The notes below the pieces were generated by a model, which saw only the letters and a list, made by a program, of their open reading frames with translations, was not told the DNA's origin and did not search any database. Shown in pieces: positions 39,550-40,959 of a stretch of 40,959 nt of DNA (positions within the stretch are counted from its first letter, which is position 1; every line of letters starts with the position of its first letter). Origin of the DNA: JAKSPM01 sp964450645 (GTDB lineage: Bacteria; Bacillota; Clostridia; Oscillospirales; Oscillospiraceae); the NCBI GenBank assembly GCA_964450645.1, contig CAYVEB010000015.1:1-40959 (forward strand), in the 5' to 3' direction. The position numbers and the translations under genes are program-made.

Positions 39550-40460
39550 ACGAAATCCCCCTCATACATCCCACAGGCTTTGGCCAGACGCAGCGTGCGC
39601 TCCGCGCCGGGAAGGAACGCAATGTCGATCATCTTGCCATCGACCGTGAACACGCCCAAGCCCTTGGCAGCGTTTTCGCGCACGGCGCGGACGATTTTTT
39701 CCGCTTGCATAATCTCTTTTTCCGTCGGGGCAAAGACTTGGTGGACAAAACGGATCTGCTTGGGGTTAATCAAGCTCTTGCCGTCAAAGCCCATGGCCTT
39801 GTTCTGCAGTACCTCCGCCTCGAAGCCCTCCTGGTCGTCCAGGTTGGTGAACACCGTGTCAAAGCACTGGATGCCCGCCGCGCGGGCCGCCAGCAGCATC
39901 TGGCCGCGCGCCGCCAGCAGATCCACGCCGTCGCGCTGGAAGGTGGTCTGCATACATTTCCGGAAATCGCCGCCGGAAATCGCCACGCCGAACAGCCGCT
40001 CCGACGCCGTGCAGATCTCGTAGGCGTTGAGCAGCCCCTTGGGACTCTCCAGCGCGGCCATCAGCAGCGTCCTGCCCTTTTCCACGCCGAATTCCTCCTC
40101 TGCCCGCTCCACGGCCCCCTCCACCGCGTGGACGTCTGCGGCGCTCTCACATTTGGCAATTCGGATCCCGTCGGCGCCGCCCGCGACGCACACGCGGATA
40201 TCCTCCCGCCAATGGGGCGTATCCAGGCCGTTGATACGGACGATCACTTCGGTGTCGCCATAGTCAATCGTCCTGAGCGCATGGTATAGGGAAAAGCGGG
40301 CGGCGTCCTTCTGGTTCTCCGCCACCGCGTCCTCCAGGTCCAGCATGATTGAATCGCATCCGTAGATATACGCGTCTTTGATCAGACCCGGTTTTTGGGC
40401 GTTCATGAACATCATCGTCCGGCGTAGGCGGAACCGCTCCGGTCTTGGACGGGGAATCAT
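39546..40460 (-). CDS. citE: citrate lyase beta subunit (citryl-ACP lyase)
   Basis: CitE cleaves citryl-ACP to oxaloacetate and acetyl-ACP. The 304-residue TIM barrel has LRRTMMFMNAQKPG, DSIMLDLEDAVAENQKD (metal and substrate acids), VRINGLDTPHW and the GFDGKSLINPKQI loop. The frame is open to 40523, but the ATG at 40460 has GGGGAGGTG correctly spaced and overlaps the citD stop. It starts and ends in ATGA overlaps, so citD-E-F are translationally coupled. Confidence 0.96.
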   Translation of the reverse strand: MIPRPRPERFRLRRTMMFMNAQKPGLIKDAYIYGCDSIMLDLEDAVAENQKDAARFSLYHALRTIDYGDTEVIVRINGLDTPHWREDIRVCVAGGADGIRIAKCESAADVHAVEGAVERAEEEFGVEKGRTLLMAALESPKGLLNAYEICTASERLFGVAISGGDFRKCMQTTFQRDGVDLLAARGQMLLAARAAGIQCFDTVFTNLDDQEGFEAEVLQNKAMGFDGKSLINPKQIRFVHQVFAPTEKEIMQAEKIVRAVRENAAKGLGVFTVDGKMIDIAFLPGAERTLRLAKACGMYEGDFV

Positions 40461-40759
40461 CGCACCACACCTCCCCACGGAACATTCTCGGCGGACTTGC
40501 CGCAGCTGCGGAACAGCGCACATTCCACTCTGGCCTTGAGCGTGCAGTCCAGCGCACCCTTGTCCACGACCGTCACCCTGGCGTTGGTTACGCCCAACCG
40601 CTCCAGGGTTTCCAGGACGGTCGCGCGGATCTGTCGGCCATACTGGTTCATGACGCTGCTTTGAAGCGTCAGCTCGACCCGTCCGTTGCCTGGCTCCACG
40701 GTAACTTGGGCGTCGCTGGACTCCAGCGTTCCAGCCATCGCCGCTTTCAAAACTTCCAT
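40457..40759 (-). CDS. citD: citrate lyase acyl carrier protein (gamma subunit)
   Basis: The carrier subunit bearing 2'-(5''-triphosphoribosyl)-3'-dephospho-CoA. The 100-residue product has the attachment serine at the family position, Ser14 in AGTLESSD, and the DKGALDCTLKARVECAL segment near the end. The start at 40759 follows GGAGGATTGTTA; the frame could also begin two codons earlier at TTG. First gene of the citD-E-F-transporter operon. Confidence 0.94.
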   Translation of the reverse strand: MEVLKAAMAGTLESSDAQVTVEPGNGRVELTLQSSVMNQYGRQIRATVLETLERLGVTNARVTVVDKGALDCTLKARVECALFRSCGKSAENVPWGGVVR

Positions 40760-40820
40760 TAACAATCCTCCTTTTTTCTTATTGAAATCTGCTCTATTTA
40801 TACCTTTTTAACAATAACAT

Positions 40821-40849
40821 ACATTATTTACCAAGATTTACCAATTCAA
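40821..40849 (-). promoter_or_regulatory. candidate promoter of the cit operon
   Basis: Minus-strand TTGAAT (40844-40849), 17 bases, TAATGT (40821-40826), a weak -10 as expected for an activator-dependent promoter. It is followed by a leader of about 55 bases. Confidence 0.45.
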
Positions 40850-40863
40850 ATATGGTTTATTTT

Positions 40864-40888
40864 ATAGGAAACATAAGAATATTCCTAT
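40864..40888. promoter_or_regulatory. inverted-repeat operator, LysR-box-like
   Basis: ATAGGAA (40864-40870) and TTCCTAT (40882-40888) form a perfect 7-bp dyad spaced by 11 bases. This fits the T-N11-A geometry of LysR-type regulator sites. It lies between the divergent promoters, upstream of both -35 boxes. Confidence 0.5.
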
Positions 40889-40895
40889 ATTTCTG

Positions 40896-40924
40896 TTGAC
40901 GAATATCCAATTTTGTCCTATACT
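40896..40924 (+). promoter_or_regulatory. promoter of the divergent gene
   Basis: TTGACG (40896-40901), 17 bases, TATACT (40919-40924), followed by AAAGGAG and an ATG at 40947. Confidence 0.75.
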
Positions 40925-40946
40925 TGGAAAAAGGAGTGTGGAAATC

Positions 40947-40959
40947 ATGAATTTAAAGC
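40947..40959 (+). CDS. start of a divergent gene (partial), possibly a LysR-type regulator
   Basis: Only MNLK is visible before the window ends. AAGGAG lies about 11 bases before the ATG, behind a good promoter. Its divergent position beside the cit operon and the dyad at 40864-40888 suggest a LysR-type regulator of citrate use. The four residues alone prove nothing. Confidence 0.45.

Overview
The window reads as a chromosomal stretch of a GC-rich, low-oxygen gut-type Clostridia, most likely the Oscillospiraceae/Ruminococcaceae. This rests on gene content, not on any database search: L27 with a cleavable N-terminus beside the Prp protease, YlmH, a TepA-type ClpP, a TIGR03905 TSCPD protein, the YqeB/YqeC/DUF3343 selenium-molybdenum set, citrate lyase and arginine deiminase. 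Nearly every promoter I could place has exactly 17 bp between its boxes. A run of ten Ns (22041-22050) marks a scaffold gap.

Layout. 1-2150: AT-rich right end of an integrated element (end of one gene, a membrane-anchored protein of unknown function, a tyrosine integrase). 2210-6615: ylmH, then on the minus strand prfC, a TSCPD protein and ybaK, then a TepA-like protease. 6654-11633: five-gene peptide/nickel-type ABC importer with a clear promoter and terminator. 11650-14195 (minus): rplU-prp-rpmA with an L21-type leader, a terminator, a decayed GNAT gene, then obg. 14239-15894: a MITE-like repeat, then apbE and a NusG domain II gene. 15895-16330: AT-richer sequence with no recognisable gene. 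16361-20471 (minus): glmS, a DEAD-box helicase and a homocysteine methyltransferase. 20599-22549: S-layer/Ig-like protein broken by the gap. 22628-25255: structured leader, rpe, DUF3343, yqeC, yqeB. 25286-29566: rpmF with a structured leader, an RlmI-type methyltransferase, VanZ (minus), a NudC-like Nudix protein and an M28 peptidase. 29566-29738: second MITE copy. 29983-30960 (minus): RluA-type synthase with a doubtful start codon. 31030-35333: COG0523 GTPase, COG0523/TIGR03943 fusion, arcA and argF/arcB in one run. 35432-36452: tRNA-Pro on plus and a five-tRNA operon (Gly-Arg-His-Gln-Lys) on minus. 36562-40759 (minus): citD-citE-citF-CitMHS. A divergent gene starts at 40947 behind a LysR-like operator dyad.

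How the genes work together. The cit operon imports citrate and cleaves it to acetate and oxaloacetate. arcA and argF turn arginine into citrulline, ornithine and carbamoyl phosphate; the carbamate kinase that would yield ATP is not in the window. YqeB, YqeC and DUF3343 belong to the maturation of selenium-dependent molybdenum hydroxylases, whose structural genes are not here. The most unusual arrangement is the four-gene run that places two putative metal-handling GTPase-family proteins directly upstream of arginine deiminase. The other notable items are two copies of a MITE-like repeat with matching inverted ends, an attenuator-like leader before rpe, a multi-hairpin leader before rpmF, and a possible ATT start codon.
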